Origin: Bacteroidota bacterium | GTDB taxonomy: Bacteria; Bacteroidota; Ignavibacteria; Ignavibacteriales; Ignavibacteriaceae | NCBI GenBank assembly: GCA_021824145.1 | Contig: JAKALM010000001.1 | Location: 248,001-312,000, forward strand | DNA length: 64,000 bases | Direction: 5' to 3' | Shown here: positions 34,085-44,110 of the stretch, piece after piece | How positions within the stretch are numbered: the first letter of the stretch is position 1 | Layout: each line of letters starts with the position of its first letter | Made by a program: the position numbers and the translations under genes | The notes under the pieces: generated by a model | Databases searched by the model: none | What the model saw: only the letters and a program-made list of their open reading frames with translations | What the model was told of the DNA's origin: nothing

Positions 34085-36542
34085 ATATTTTTTACCACTT
34101 ATTTTATTATCAGTTTCAATTTCATTTGCACAGACTGCGCCTACTAGTCTAAAAATATTAGGTATTTCTGTCGAAGGAAATAAAACAGCTGACGCAGCAA
34201 CAATTATTGCAAATAGCGGATTAAAAATTGGTAATGAGATTCAATTACCTGCCGACCAAAATATTATGAATGCAATTAAACAGCTCTGGTCGCTTAATTT
34301 ATTTTCCGATGTAAAAATTTTAATTGACAAACAAGTTGGTGATGGTGTTTTCCTTTTAATAAAAGTAAAAGAATATCCAAGATTTGAGCGCGTTGTTATT
34401 CAAGGCAATGATGCTGTAAGTACTAGTGATATTGAAGCAAAAATTCAGCTGCAGCGCGGGCAAATTCTTAAACCTCAAGAAGAATCTAGAATTAAAACCG
34501 ACATTTTGAAATTATATGAAAAGGATGGCTATTTAAATGCTTCAATTGAAATGTTGCATTTCGTTTATTATACAGCCGATACTACAAAAGATAACATAGA
34601 AGTTGTCTGGCGGAATGAAAAAGATTTGTCAGATGAATATACCGTTAAGTATGATAAAAGTGATAATTCTTATATGAATCTTATTGATAAAATTAAAGAT
34701 AGAATTTTATTGATGATTCGTATTAAGGAAAATCAAAAAGTTGTAGTTCGTAAAATTGAGTTTGAAGGGAACAAAAATTTTACTGCTAGCAAGTTAAAAG
34801 GTGAAATGGATAATATTGAAGAAGCTGTTTGGTGGAAGTTCTGGAGCAGCGCCGAATTTGATCCTAAAAAATTTGAAGATGATAAAAAATCGATTATCAA
34901 ATTTTATCATAAAAATGGTTATCGAGATGCACAAATTATATCCGATTCGTTAATTTATTCCGACAATAAAAAGGATCTTACTATCTTAATCAATGTTTAT
35001 GAAGGGCCACAATATCATATTAGAAATATTACCTGGGAGGGGAACACTGTCTTCCCAGTAAGTGTTTTGAATGAAAGATTAGACTTTAAAAAAGGTGATA
35101 TTTATGATTACGAAAAGTTTGATCAAAACCTTCATGGCAATAAAACACAAACGGATGTTGCTTCGCTTTATCTTGATAATGGATATTTAATGTTTAACGC
35201 AAAACCTACTGAGACTAGAGTTGATGATGATTCAATGGATATTAATATTCGTGTTGATGAAAAAAATCAATTTAAAGTTGGGCAAGTTAGTATTACTGGC
35301 AATGATAAAACAAAAGATAAAGTTATTCGTAGAGAATTATTTACAATCCCTGGAGATTATTTTAACCGTGGATTGTTATTGCGAAGTATCCAGCAGCTTG
35401 CAAATCTTAAATATTTTAACACCGAAAAATTATATGGTCCGGATGGTATAAATACTTCACTGAAAAATGACAGTACAGTAAATGTAATTTTTAATGTTGA
35501 AGAAAAATCAAGCGACTATTTAAATGCCTCCGTTGGATATAGCGGGAGTTTTGGTTTCAGCGGATCTGTTGGAGTTACATTAACCAACTTTGCAATTGAT
35601 CATCCTTTTACGCTGGGTGGTGGGCAAATACTTAGTTTCAATTGGCAATTTGGCGTTAGCAATATTTACAGAACATTTACTTTAGGTTTTACAGAGCCAT
35701 GGTTATTTGATACTCCTACATTAGTGGGATTTGATGTATTCGATACTAGGCAGCAGTATTACTATGATATGAGCCAGACTGGTGCATCGGTTAAAGTTGG
35801 AAGAAGATTGAAATGGCCGGATGATTATTTTTATGTCCAAGGTTCATTTAGATATCAGTATAATGATGTTATAAATGGGCAAGGCTTCTATGTACAAGGA
35901 ATTTCACATCAATATACACTTGGAACAACAATCAGCAGAAAAGATATTGATAATCCAATATTTCCATCTACTGGTTCAAATGTACAATTAGATGCTGAAT
36001 TATCCGGCGGTCCATTTCTTCCAGGAGATTTGAATTATTATAAATTAAATTTCCAATCAGAGTGGTATAAGCGATTATTTAATACAAATAGAATTTCTTT
36101 ATATACAGATGTTGAATTTGGATATATACACGAATTAGATTCAGCAACTAAATTAAAGATCAATCCATTTGAGCGTTACTTTATGGGTGGAAATGGTCTA
36201 GTAATTGCAACAATTCCTTTGCGCGGTTATGATGATAGATCAATTGGCCCACAGTCAGGTGGTGATATTTATACAAAGTATACTGCCGAATTAAGATTTG
36301 CAGTTGCATTAGACCCTGTGCCACTTTATTTGCTGACATTTGCTGAAGCCGGAAATGTTTTTGCAGATATTCAGCATACAGATCCATTTGACTTAAGAAG
36401 ATCTGTTGGTGTTGGTGCTAGAATTATGATTAATCCTATTGGTTTAATTGGCTTTGATTTGGGTTATGGTTTCGATAGAAAATTAGTTAATGGAAATAGC
36501 CCTGCTTGGTTATTTCATTTCCAATTTGGTAAAGGATTTTAA
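34053..36542 (+). CDS. bamA: outer-membrane protein assembly factor BamA
   Basis: BamA is the central Omp85 protein that inserts beta-barrels into the outer membrane. The 829-residue protein has a signal peptide (PKKLFKYFLPLILLSVSISFA, cleaved about residue 26), a set of POTRA repeats to about residue 460 (for example VVIQGNDAVSTSDIEAKI and ISITGNDKTKDKVIRREL-like units), and a C-terminal 16-strand barrel with the expected RGYDDRSIGPQ segment and a terminal Phe (FQFGKGF). It starts within uppS, so translation is coupled. Chaperone genes (Skp-like) follow directly. Confidence 0.94.
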   Translation: MSQTFPKKLFKYFLPLILLSVSISFAQTAPTSLKILGISVEGNKTADAATIIANSGLKIGNEIQLPADQNIMNAIKQLWSLNLFSDVKILIDKQVGDGVFLLIKVKEYPRFERVVIQGNDAVSTSDIEAKIQLQRGQILKPQEESRIKTDILKLYEKDGYLNASIEMLHFVYYTADTTKDNIEVVWRNEKDLSDEYTVKYDKSDNSYMNLIDKIKDRILLMIRIKENQKVVVRKIEFEGNKNFTASKLKGEMDNIEEAVWWKFWSSAEFDPKKFEDDKKSIIKFYHKNGYRDAQIISDSLIYSDNKKDLTILINVYEGPQYHIRNITWEGNTVFPVSVLNERLDFKKGDIYDYEKFDQNLHGNKTQTDVASLYLDNGYLMFNAKPTETRVDDDSMDINIRVDEKNQFKVGQVSITGNDKTKDKVIRRELFTIPGDYFNRGLLLRSIQQLANLKYFNTEKLYGPDGINTSLKNDSTVNVIFNVEEKSSDYLNASVGYSGSFGFSGSVGVTLTNFAIDHPFTLGGGQILSFNWQFGVSNIYRTFTLGFTEPWLFDTPTLVGFDVFDTRQQYYYDMSQTGASVKVGRRLKWPDDYFYVQGSFRYQYNDVINGQGFYVQGISHQYTLGTTISRKDIDNPIFPSTGSNVQLDAELSGGPFLPGDLNYYKLNFQSEWYKRLFNTNRISLYTDVEFGYIHELDSATKLKINPFERYFMGGNGLVIATIPLRGYDDRSIGPQSGGDIYTKYTAELRFAVALDPVPLYLLTFAEAGNVFADIQHTDPFDLRRSVGVGARIMINPIGLIGFDLGYGFDRKLVNGNSPAWLFHFQFGKGF

Positions 36543-36577
36543 ATATTTAAATTTTCAAATAATTAAAGGTATAACAA

Positions 36578-37105
36578 GTGAAAAAATATTTTATAATTTT
36601 GGTATTGATTTTCTTATCAACAAATTTTATTTCAGCGCAAACACAAAAGATTGGTTATGTTGATTCACAAGTAATATTAGCTCAGCTTCCAGCAGCAATT
36701 AAAGCTCAAGGTGATCTTGATGCACTTTCCAATCAGTGGTCTGCACATCTTGATACCATGAGAGCAAATTATCAGCAGGATTTAGCTGATTACCAAAAAA
36801 AAGCAAACACTATGACAGATAAAGAGAAACTAAAAGCTCAGCAAAAACTAGTTGACGAAGAAAATAATATTGTAAATTATAATAAAGAAAAGTTTGCTCA
36901 AGGAACTGGAGAAATTTACAAAAAGCAGGACGAAATTTTTGGCCCAGTTAAAGCTAAAATTTATCAAGCAATTAAAGATGTTGCAAAAAAAGAAGATATG
37001 AAATTCGTTTTCGATAAAGCTGGTGATGTTGTGCTTCTCTATGAAGATCCACAGTACGATTTAACTTATAAAGTTCTTGATATATTAAAAACCAGCGAAA
37101 AATAA
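36578..37105 (+). CDS. skp: OmpH/Skp-family periplasmic chaperone (copy 1)
   Basis: Skp holds unfolded outer-membrane proteins in the periplasm on the way to BamA. The 175-residue protein has a signal peptide ending at FISA-Q, the KIGYVDSQVILAQLPAA opening typical of OmpH, a long charged helical tentacle region (about 55-120) and the closing KFVFDKAGDVVLLYEDP strand. It uses a GTG start after AAAGGTA. A second paralog follows 123 bases later. The two probably arose by tandem duplication and may form homo- or hetero-trimers. Confidence 0.88.
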   Translation: MKKYFIILVLIFLSTNFISAQTQKIGYVDSQVILAQLPAAIKAQGDLDALSNQWSAHLDTMRANYQQDLADYQKKANTMTDKEKLKAQQKLVDEENNIVNYNKEKFAQGTGEIYKKQDEIFGPVKAKIYQAIKDVAKKEDMKFVFDKAGDVVLLYEDPQYDLTYKVLDILKTSEK

Positions 37106-37228
37106 TTTTTGATGAAATTATTTTTTCTCAAGCTGTTTACCTTAATAAATATTTTGTGAGGGAAAAATATCAATTGATACAAATAATAAATTTATCTTTG
37201 GAAAGATTATATTCATGAAGGAGTTGAA

Positions 37229-37750
37229 ATGAAAAGAATAATATTCCCTCTAATATTAATTTTATTTGTATTTATAAGTCATTCATATAGCCAGCTTAAA
37301 ATTGGATATGTCGATTCAAAAACAATTCTTAGTAAACTTCCTGATGCACAAGATGCCAGGCAAAAATTGGATGGATTAATTCGTGATTGGCAAAATGAAT
37401 TAATGAAAATGGAAGATCAAAAAAAAATAAAGGAAGATGATTACGATAAAAGAAAATTGATTATGACTGAACAGATGCGTAATGAACTACAAGATGAAAT
37501 TAAAAAACTTGACCAGCAAATTAGTGATTACAGAGATAAAAAATTTGGAACTAACGGCGAACTTTTCCAGAAACAGGAAGAACTTATGAAACCTGTTCAA
37601 AATAAAGTCTTCAATGCTATTCAAGATGTTGCCAAAGATCAAGATCTTGATTTTGTATTTGATAGAAGCGGACAGATTATGCTTTTGTATGCAAAAGATA
37701 AATACGATATAACTCCATTAGTCATGGATAAACTTAAACTTCAACAATAA
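37229..37750 (+). CDS. skp: OmpH/Skp-family periplasmic chaperone (copy 2)
   Basis: This 173-residue paralog of the preceding gene has the same layout: signal peptide (cleaved near SHSYS-Q), KIGYVDSKTILSKLPDA, coiled-coil tentacles rich in Lys, Asp and Glu, and DFVFDRSGQIMLLYAKD at the end. The sequence has diverged in the helices, so client range may differ. The start ATG follows AAGGAG seven bases upstream. It is five bases before lpxD, so the two are co-transcribed. Confidence 0.88.
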   Translation: MKRIIFPLILILFVFISHSYSQLKIGYVDSKTILSKLPDAQDARQKLDGLIRDWQNELMKMEDQKKIKEDDYDKRKLIMTEQMRNELQDEIKKLDQQISDYRDKKFGTNGELFQKQEELMKPVQNKVFNAIQDVAKDQDLDFVFDRSGQIMLLYAKDKYDITPLVMDKLKLQQ

Positions 37751-37755
37751 AAGAT

Positions 37756-38805
37756 ATGAAAGTTAATTTAGTTGAAGCAGCTGATTTAGTTGGTGGGAAA
37801 ATTTTTGGAAACTATAATGTCGAAATTGAAAATATTGCAAAAATTGAAGAAGCTCAACAAGGAGATTTAACTTTTCTTTATCTTCCTGCATACGAAAAAT
37901 ATTTCTCCAGTACAAAAGCATCTGCAATATTAGTAAAACCTAATTTCAACAAGACAAGAAATGATATTACTTATATTGAAGTAAGTGATCCGAACAAAGC
38001 TTTTTTCAAAATATTAATTCATTACTTTTCACCTGAATTTCATTTATCGGGAATTGATCCAACTTCTTTCATACATCCTTCTGCTGAAATTGGAAAGAAT
38101 GTATCGATAGGAAAAAATGTTGTAATATCTGCCGGATGTAAAGTCGGAGATAATGTAAAAATTTTTCATAACACAGTTTTACTTGATGATGTTTTTGTTG
38201 GTGACGATTCATTGCTTTTTCAAAATGTAAGTGTAAGAGAAAAATGCAGAATTGGGAAGCGAGTTATTATTCATCCGGGAACAGTAATTGGCTCTGATGG
38301 ATTTGGATTTTTTAGTGATGAAAAAGGAGTTTATCATAAAATTCCTCAAATAGGAATTGTTATAATAGAAGATGATGTTGAATTAGGAGCCAATGTAACT
38401 GTTGACCGTGCTTCACTTGGTGCGACAATTATTAAAAAAGGAGTAAAGTTGGATAATCTAGTCCAAGTTGCTCACAATGTGGTAATTGGAGAAAACACAG
38501 TTATATCTGCGCAAACAGGAATTTCTGGAAGCACTAAGATTGGTAAAAATTGTATGATTGCTGGACAAGTGGGAATTGTTGGCCATATAGAAATTTCGGA
38601 CAATGTTATTTTAATTGCGCAGTCTGGTGTTTCAAAAGCAATTACAAAACCAGGGCAGTATTTCGGCTCGCCAGCTAAAGAATTTAAAACCGCATTGAAA
38701 TTAGAAGCTCACGTTAGAAACTTACCAGATTATGCAAATAAATTAAGCGAGATGGAAAATCAAATTAAATTATTAAAGGAAGAAATTAAAAAGCTTTCTA
38801 AATAA
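37756..38805 (+). CDS. lpxD: UDP-3-O-acylglucosamine N-acyltransferase
   Basis: LpxD adds the N-linked hydroxyacyl chain in the third step of lipid A synthesis. The 349-residue protein has an N-terminal uridine-binding domain (GDLTFLYLPAYEKY region), a left-handed beta-helix of hexapeptide repeats (about 105-300, with HPSAEIGKNVSIGKNVVIS), the catalytic-histidine region LVQVAHNVVIGENT and a C-terminal helix ending in a coiled coil. It acts in the cytoplasm on the product of LpxC, encoded next. Confidence 0.95.
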   Translation: MKVNLVEAADLVGGKIFGNYNVEIENIAKIEEAQQGDLTFLYLPAYEKYFSSTKASAILVKPNFNKTRNDITYIEVSDPNKAFFKILIHYFSPEFHLSGIDPTSFIHPSAEIGKNVSIGKNVVISAGCKVGDNVKIFHNTVLLDDVFVGDDSLLFQNVSVREKCRIGKRVIIHPGTVIGSDGFGFFSDEKGVYHKIPQIGIVIIEDDVELGANVTVDRASLGATIIKKGVKLDNLVQVAHNVVIGENTVISAQTGISGSTKIGKNCMIAGQVGIVGHIEISDNVILIAQSGVSKAITKPGQYFGSPAKEFKTALKLEAHVRNLPDYANKLSEMENQIKLLKEEIKKLSK

Positions 38806-38953
38806 TTTAAATACTTTTTGTCTAACTTATGCTGCAACAAATTCAGTTGGCTAATGATTACCAAATTATTGTATTTCAGAACTCATCTTGCTATTTTGGA
38901 AACCTAATTCATAGCGAATTAATTTTTGTATTTAATAAAAATGGACGTGATAA

Positions 38954-40372
38954 ATGTTAGAATTGCAAAGAACAATTGCAAAGGAAGTTTCGTTATCTGG
39001 AATAGGATTGCATACAGGCACTTCTTGTACTATGACCTTTAAACCAGCTCCTGAAAATTACGGAATTAGATTTGTACGAATTGATTTGGGGGGAAATCCT
39101 GAAATTCCAGCTATTGCCGATAATGTTGTTGATGTATCTAGAGGAACAACAATAGGAATTGGAGAAGCAAAAGTTCATACTGTAGAACATGTTTTAGCCT
39201 CGGTGGTAGGGCTCCAAATTGATAATATTATAATTGAGTTAAACGGAATTGAACCCCCAGTTGGCGATGGAAGTTCTATGCCTTATGTTGAACAATTACT
39301 TAAAGCAGGATTTGTTCAGCAAGAAGCTCCAAAAGATTATTTAATTATTGATCAAACTGTGATGTATCACGATGAAGATAGGCAAGTTGATATTGTCGCT
39401 CTTCCACTTGATGGTTATAGGGCAACTGTTATGGTTGATTATCAAAATCCGGCTCTAGGTAGTCAGCACACTGGTTTATTTGATCTCGAAAAAGAATTTG
39501 TAACAGAATTTGCGCCGGCAAGAACTTTTTGTTTTTTAAGTGAAGTAGAACAACTTGCAAATATAGGTTTGATCAAAGGTGGTGATATTGACAACGCAGT
39601 TGTAATTGTTGATATAAATGCTTCACACGATGAACTTGATAAGCTCAGAAATAAGATAGGCATTCAAGAAAAAATTTCCATTGGTAAAAATGGAATTCTA
39701 AATAATAAAGAACTAAGATTTAAAAATGAACCTGTTAGACACAAGCTTCTGGATTTATTAGGTGACCTAGCATTAATTGGTGCGCCTATTAAAGCTCAAT
39801 TACTTGCAGCAAGGCCTGGACATAAAGCTAATGTTGAATTTGCAAAACAAATAAGAAAATTATATCAGCAGAAAAAACTTGTTAAAAAATATCAGTTCGT
39901 TAAAAAAGAAGGAATAGTGTTCGACACCAATGCAATTCAAAGAATTTTGCCACACAGATATCCTTTTTTATTGGTCGATAAAATTATTCATCTTGAATTA
40001 GATAAAAAAGTTATTGGTGTAAAGTCCGTTACTGTTAATGAGCCATTTTTCCAAGGACATTTTCCTGGACAGCCGATTATGCCTGGAGTTTTAATAATTG
40101 AATCTATGGCGCAAACCGGCGGTGTTCTTCTTCTTAATTCGTTTCCTAATCCAGAAGAAAAACTAGTTCTGTTTATGCAGATCAATAATGCAAAATTTAG
40201 GAAACCTGTACTTCCAGGCGATCAACTTTATCTGGAAATTGAAATGACTAATAAAAAGAGCAAAGTAATAATGATGTACGGCAGAGCTTACGTTAATGAG
40301 GTTTTGGTAGCTGAAGCAGAGTTTATGGCTGCAATTGTAGATAGGGAAAAAAATATTGGGGAAGGCAAATAA
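38954..40372 (+). CDS. lpxC/fabZ: bifunctional LpxC / FabZ fusion
   Basis: A fused enzyme of 472 residues. The N-terminal ~310 residues are the zinc deacetylase LpxC (first committed step of lipid A synthesis), with zinc His79 in HTVEHVLAS and the later VRHKLLDLLGDLALIG segment holding the other zinc ligands. The C-terminal ~150 residues are the hot-dog dehydratase FabZ of fatty-acid synthesis, with His334 in LPHRYPFLLVD and Glu383 in VLIIESMAQ. This fusion is characteristic of Bacteroidota/Chlorobi-group bacteria and supports the taxonomic placement. It links hydroxyacyl supply with lipid A demand. Confidence 0.96.
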   Translation: MLELQRTIAKEVSLSGIGLHTGTSCTMTFKPAPENYGIRFVRIDLGGNPEIPAIADNVVDVSRGTTIGIGEAKVHTVEHVLASVVGLQIDNIIIELNGIEPPVGDGSSMPYVEQLLKAGFVQQEAPKDYLIIDQTVMYHDEDRQVDIVALPLDGYRATVMVDYQNPALGSQHTGLFDLEKEFVTEFAPARTFCFLSEVEQLANIGLIKGGDIDNAVVIVDINASHDELDKLRNKIGIQEKISIGKNGILNNKELRFKNEPVRHKLLDLLGDLALIGAPIKAQLLAARPGHKANVEFAKQIRKLYQQKKLVKKYQFVKKEGIVFDTNAIQRILPHRYPFLLVDKIIHLELDKKVIGVKSVTVNEPFFQGHFPGQPIMPGVLIIESMAQTGGVLLLNSFPNPEEKLVLFMQINNAKFRKPVLPGDQLYLEIEMTNKKSKVIMMYGRAYVNEVLVAEAEFMAAIVDREKNIGEGK

Positions 40373-40376
40373 TAAA

Positions 40377-41153
40377 ATGAACAAAATTCATCCAACTGCT
40401 ATTGTTAGCAGCAAAGCAAAATTAGGCAATAATAATACAATACTTCCTTATACCATTATTGAAGATAATGTTGAAATAGGAGACGACTGTTTAATCGGTC
40501 CACACGCTGTTCTTTATAATGGAGCTAGAATTGGAAATAGAGTTAAGATACATCAATCGGCTTCCGTCGCGCATGTTCCCCAAGATTTAAAATTTGGTAA
40601 CGAAGAAACTTTCTTTTATGTTGGTGATGATACCGTTATTCATGAGTTTGTAACGCTTCACCGGGGAACAAAGGATACAGGCTTTTCTAAAATCGGCAGC
40701 AACTGTCTTTTAATGGCTTATTCGCATGTTGCTCACGATTGCATTATTGGTAATAACTGCATTTTAGCTAACGGTGTTCAGGTTGCTGGTCATGTTACTA
40801 TTGAAGATTATGTAATTATTGGCGGTATGACGCCAGTTCATCAATTCTGCATAGTTGGACAGCACAGTATGACAGGCGGTGGATTTAGAATTGTACAAGA
40901 TCTTCCGCCTTATATTCTTGCAGCAAACGAACCACTAAGGTTTGAAGGTTTAAATATTATTGGATTGCGCAGGCGCGGTTTTGCCAACGAAGACATTATG
41001 GCTTTAAAAAAAGCATATGGCTATATTTACAGCAAATCATTGAATGTTAGTCAAGCTAAAGAAATAATTAAAAAAGAATTGGGAGACAATAAATACGTAA
41101 AAAATGTTTTAGAATTTTTATCAAAAAGTAAAAGAGGTCTTGTAGGTAAATGA
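40377..41153 (+). CDS. lpxA: acyl-ACP--UDP-N-acetylglucosamine O-acyltransferase
   Basis: LpxA performs the first acylation of lipid A synthesis. The 258-residue protein is a left-handed beta-helix trimer type, with hexapeptide repeats from KIHPTAIVSSKAKLG onwards, the catalytic histidine region MAYSHVAHDCIIGNN and a C-terminal helical domain (GLRRRGFANEDIMAL). The start is the ATG four bases after the lpxC/fabZ stop; a seven-codon extension from an upstream TTG was rejected. The stop overlaps the next start as ATGA. Confidence 0.95.
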   Translation: MNKIHPTAIVSSKAKLGNNNTILPYTIIEDNVEIGDDCLIGPHAVLYNGARIGNRVKIHQSASVAHVPQDLKFGNEETFFYVGDDTVIHEFVTLHRGTKDTGFSKIGSNCLLMAYSHVAHDCIIGNNCILANGVQVAGHVTIEDYVIIGGMTPVHQFCIVGQHSMTGGGFRIVQDLPPYILAANEPLRFEGLNIIGLRRRGFANEDIMALKKAYGYIYSKSLNVSQAKEIIKKELGDNKYVKNVLEFLSKSKRGLVGK

Positions 41154-41914
41154 AGTGGAACTTCATAAATACAGGATTTAATTCTGGCAAATTTAACATG
41201 TCTTTTGATATGGAACTTGCTCGTATTTGCAAACCTGATGAAGCTTTTCTAAGATTATACAGATGGGAACCTTATTGCATTTCGCTTGGCGCAAATCAAA
41301 GTATTGAATCAATAAATGTTGAGAAAGTAAATTCCGATAAATTAGATATTGTTCAGCGCCCGACTGGCGGGAGGGCAATTCTTCATGCTGAAGAGTTAAC
41401 TTATTCTATAATTATGCCTTTAGACATTCAATCTTCTGCAAAAAACATTTATCAAGAAATTAATTTTGCTTTGGCTAAAGGACTTTCAATTTATGACGAG
41501 AAATTAAACTTTATAGAACTTCATAACGAACAGCCAAACTTTAGAGATGTTTATAAGCAAGAAAAAAGTGTTTTATGCTTTGCTACTCCAGCAAAAAGTG
41601 AACTTAAGTTTGAAGGAAGAAAGATTGTTGGAAGTGCTCAGCGCAAACTTGGAAATATAATTTTACAGCATGGTTCAATTCTGTGCGGAGGTTATCATAA
41701 AAAAATTGTTGATTACATAATAACTACTCCAGAAAATTATTTAACTATTTCCGAATCATTAAATTCAACAGCAGATATTAAATCGATTACTGAAAAAGAA
41801 GTTAATTATGATGTTTTAAGTAAATCAATAACTGCTGGATTTGAATCGTATTATGAAATGAAATTTGAATCAATCAATATAGAAGAAAAAATAGCTGATT
41901 TTAATTTTGTATAA
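41150..41914 (+). CDS. lipoate-protein ligase A / LipM-type octanoyltransferase
   Basis: This cytoplasmic transferase for lipoyl-domain proteins belongs to the BPL/LplA/LipB fold. The 254-residue protein has the substrate motif QRPTGGRAILHAEELTYS (69-86), Cys143 in LCFATPAKSEL and Lys158 in GRKIVGSAQRK, followed by LQHGSI. The Cys in this place is the acyl-carrying residue of LipM octanoyltransferases, so an octanoyl-ACP route is more likely than ATP-dependent lipoate ligation; LipL or LplA remain possible. It is coupled to lpxA by a four-base overlap although the pathways differ. Confidence 0.82.
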   Translation: MKWNFINTGFNSGKFNMSFDMELARICKPDEAFLRLYRWEPYCISLGANQSIESINVEKVNSDKLDIVQRPTGGRAILHAEELTYSIIMPLDIQSSAKNIYQEINFALAKGLSIYDEKLNFIELHNEQPNFRDVYKQEKSVLCFATPAKSELKFEGRKIVGSAQRKLGNIILQHGSILCGGYHKKIVDYIITTPENYLTISESLNSTADIKSITEKEVNYDVLSKSITAGFESYYEMKFESINIEEKIADFNFV

Positions 41915-41974
41915 TTTTATTTCAACTTTTAATTAAAGTCGAAATTATTTCACAAATCAAATTTTGAGAAGCTT

Positions 41975-42790
41975 ATGAGCACCGAAAAAGAAATCAAAAG
42001 AGTGACAACAAAAACTTTAGCTTTCTTGAAAAAGAAAGGAATAAAAATTTCTGTTTTAACTGCTTATGATTTTATCACTGCCAGCATTCTGGACCAAGCT
42101 GGAATTGAAATTATTTTAGTTGGTGATTCATTGGGCAACGTTTTCCAGGGAAATGAAACTACTTTGCCTGTTACAATGGACGAAATGATTTATCATACAA
42201 AAGCCGTTACGAAAGGTGTAAATAGAGCAATGGTTGTTGTTGATATGCCTTTTATGTCTTATCAGTTAAGTATAGATGAAGGATTTAGAAATGCTGGAAG
42301 AATAATGAAAGAAACTTCTGCTAGCGCTGTAAAACTTGAAGGCGGAGTTCGAGTTGCAGATACAATAAAAAAAATAACTGAAGCCGGAATTCCAGTAATG
42401 GGGCATATTGGTTTAACACCGCAAAGTATTCATCAATTTGGCAGTTACAGAGAACGCGGAAAAGATGTTGAAGAAGCAAATGAAATTTTGCGCGATGCGA
42501 AAGCTGTTGAAGATGCTGGTGCTTTTGCTATTGTGTTAGAAAAAATTCCAGCCTCACTTGCGAAAAAAATTACTGGTAGTTTAACAATTCCAACAATTGG
42601 CATTGGTGCTGGTGTTCATTGCGATGGGCAAGTTCTTGTTACGCCAGATATGCTTGGACTTAATGTTGATTTTCATCCAAGATTTGTAAGGCATTATGCA
42701 AATCTTGCTGAAGAAATTTCAACTGCTGTTAAAAAATATATTGATAATGTTAAGAATAAAGAATTTCCTTCCGATGAAGAAAGTTACTAA
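41975..42790 (+). CDS. panB: 3-methyl-2-oxobutanoate hydroxymethyltransferase
   Basis: PanB is the first committed enzyme of pantothenate (vitamin B5, hence CoA) synthesis; it transfers a hydroxymethyl group from methylene-THF to ketoisovalerate. The 271-residue length is typical. Visible marks are [34 protein letters not shown] with the Mg-binding Asp, [25 protein letters not shown] and [14 protein letters not shown]. panC is not nearby. It lies 60 bases after the LipM-like gene. Confidence 0.95.
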   Translation: MSTEKEIKRVTTKTLAFLKKKGIKISVLTAYDFITASILDQAGIEIILVGDSLGNVFQGNETTLPVTMDEMIYHTKAVTKGVNRAMVVVDMPFMSYQLSIDEGFRNAGRIMKETSASAVKLEGGVRVADTIKKITEAGIPVMGHIGLTPQSIHQFGSYRERGKDVEEANEILRDAKAVEDAGAFAIVLEKIPASLAKKITGSLTIPTIGIGAGVHCDGQVLVTPDMLGLNVDFHPRFVRHYANLAEEISTAVKKYIDNVKNKEFPSDEESY

Positions 42791-42830
42791 TGTTTATCTT
42801 ACTTGCGGATTATAGAATTTAATTAAGGAT

Positions 42831-43964
42831 ATGAAGAAACAACTTTTTCTTTTTTCAGCATTAATATTTTTATCAGCTCAAATTATCTTTCCTAAAATTA
42901 TTTCCAATAAATTTCTTGATGGCGCCTCTATTACAGGGATTACTCACTATGGCAATTTTATTTGGATTTCCACATATGGTCAAGGGATTTTTAGATATTC
43001 TTTGAGTGAGGATAAATGGTATAATTATTCTACAAAAGAAAATAATATTGAGAATGATTTCTTTTATTCAATTGCTGCAAGCAAAAATTATATTTGGGCT
43101 GGTGCAGTTGATGGAATATATACGCTTGATATTAGAAAAGATCAATGGCGAAAAAGAAAATTTGCGCTTGGCGGTGAAATGGGAAATTGGATTCGTTCTT
43201 TATGCTACGATCCTGAACAAAATGTTTTGTGGATAGGAAGGTTTCAAAACCTTACACGGTTAGATGTTTCAAGGCAGCGTTACATAGATAGAATGTTGAT
43301 GCAGAATAACGATGCAAAGACGAATACAATTAAAGTGATAAAGATGGATGGAGACAGTTTAATTTGGTTTGGTACTGAATCCGGCGTTTTTATGTACAGA
43401 AAAAAAATGAGCATGGACGAAAGAGATTCATGGCAATTCATAAACAACAAAGATGGCGGATTTTTAGATCAGGGTGATGCAGTTTCAATTACTGACATCC
43501 TTTTTGAACCCTCTGCGATATGGTTTGGAACTGATGAATTCATAACTGTGAAAGATCCAAACTTTAATGTTGGCGGAATTTATATCTATAACAGAAAAAG
43601 TAAATGGGAAAGAATTTCTACCAACAACGGTTTGCCAGCTGATGGCATTTATTGCTTAGCAAGAACCGGAAATAAAATTTGGGCTGGAGTTTATTCATTT
43701 GATAAACGTGAGAAAAAAGATTACGGCAGAGGACTTGTGTTGATAGATAGAAACACTCTAAAAGTTACTCCTGTTGATTTAAATGAAATAGATATTAGCT
43801 CATCAAAAATTACATGCCTTTATTTTGATGGATCCAATATGTGGATTGGAACCGATAATGGATTAAGCAAAATTGTAATTGAAAATCCTTTAGCTAGATG
43901 GATGCTCAAAAAAACAGAAGCTCCAATACAAGAAAATTTAAGGAAAAGAAAATTAAAGAGATAG
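42831..43964 (+). CDS. exported beta-propeller protein (hypothetical)
   Basis: The 377-residue protein has a signal peptide (KKQLFLFSALIFLSAQIIF) and a run of propeller-blade repeats with W-I/W-A-G/T motifs: NFIWISTYGQGIFRYSL, NYIWAGAVDGIYTLDI, VLWIGRFQNLTRLDV, LIWFGTESGVFMYR and MWIGTDNGLSKI. These resemble the two-component-regulator propeller repeats, but no kinase or DNA-binding domain is attached. It probably resides in the periplasm as a binding or assembly protein. No catalytic residues stand out. It follows panB by about 40 bases. Confidence 0.72.
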   Translation: MKKQLFLFSALIFLSAQIIFPKIISNKFLDGASITGITHYGNFIWISTYGQGIFRYSLSEDKWYNYSTKENNIENDFFYSIAASKNYIWAGAVDGIYTLDIRKDQWRKRKFALGGEMGNWIRSLCYDPEQNVLWIGRFQNLTRLDVSRQRYIDRMLMQNNDAKTNTIKVIKMDGDSLIWFGTESGVFMYRKKMSMDERDSWQFINNKDGGFLDQGDAVSITDILFEPSAIWFGTDEFITVKDPNFNVGGIYIYNRKSKWERISTNNGLPADGIYCLARTGNKIWAGVYSFDKREKKDYGRGLVLIDRNTLKVTPVDLNEIDISSSKITCLYFDGSNMWIGTDNGLSKIVIENPLARWMLKKTEAPIQENLRKRKLKR

Positions 43965-44110
43965 AAAAATCAATTAAAAAATTTTATTCATTATTCTAAG
44001 GTTAAGCTCTTATATTACAATTTAGAATTCAAAGCACACACATTTCCTTCTTTTCAGAAATCTTATTTATCTTTATCTTTACAATAAAGTTTATCAATAA
44101 AAGGTTCTAA

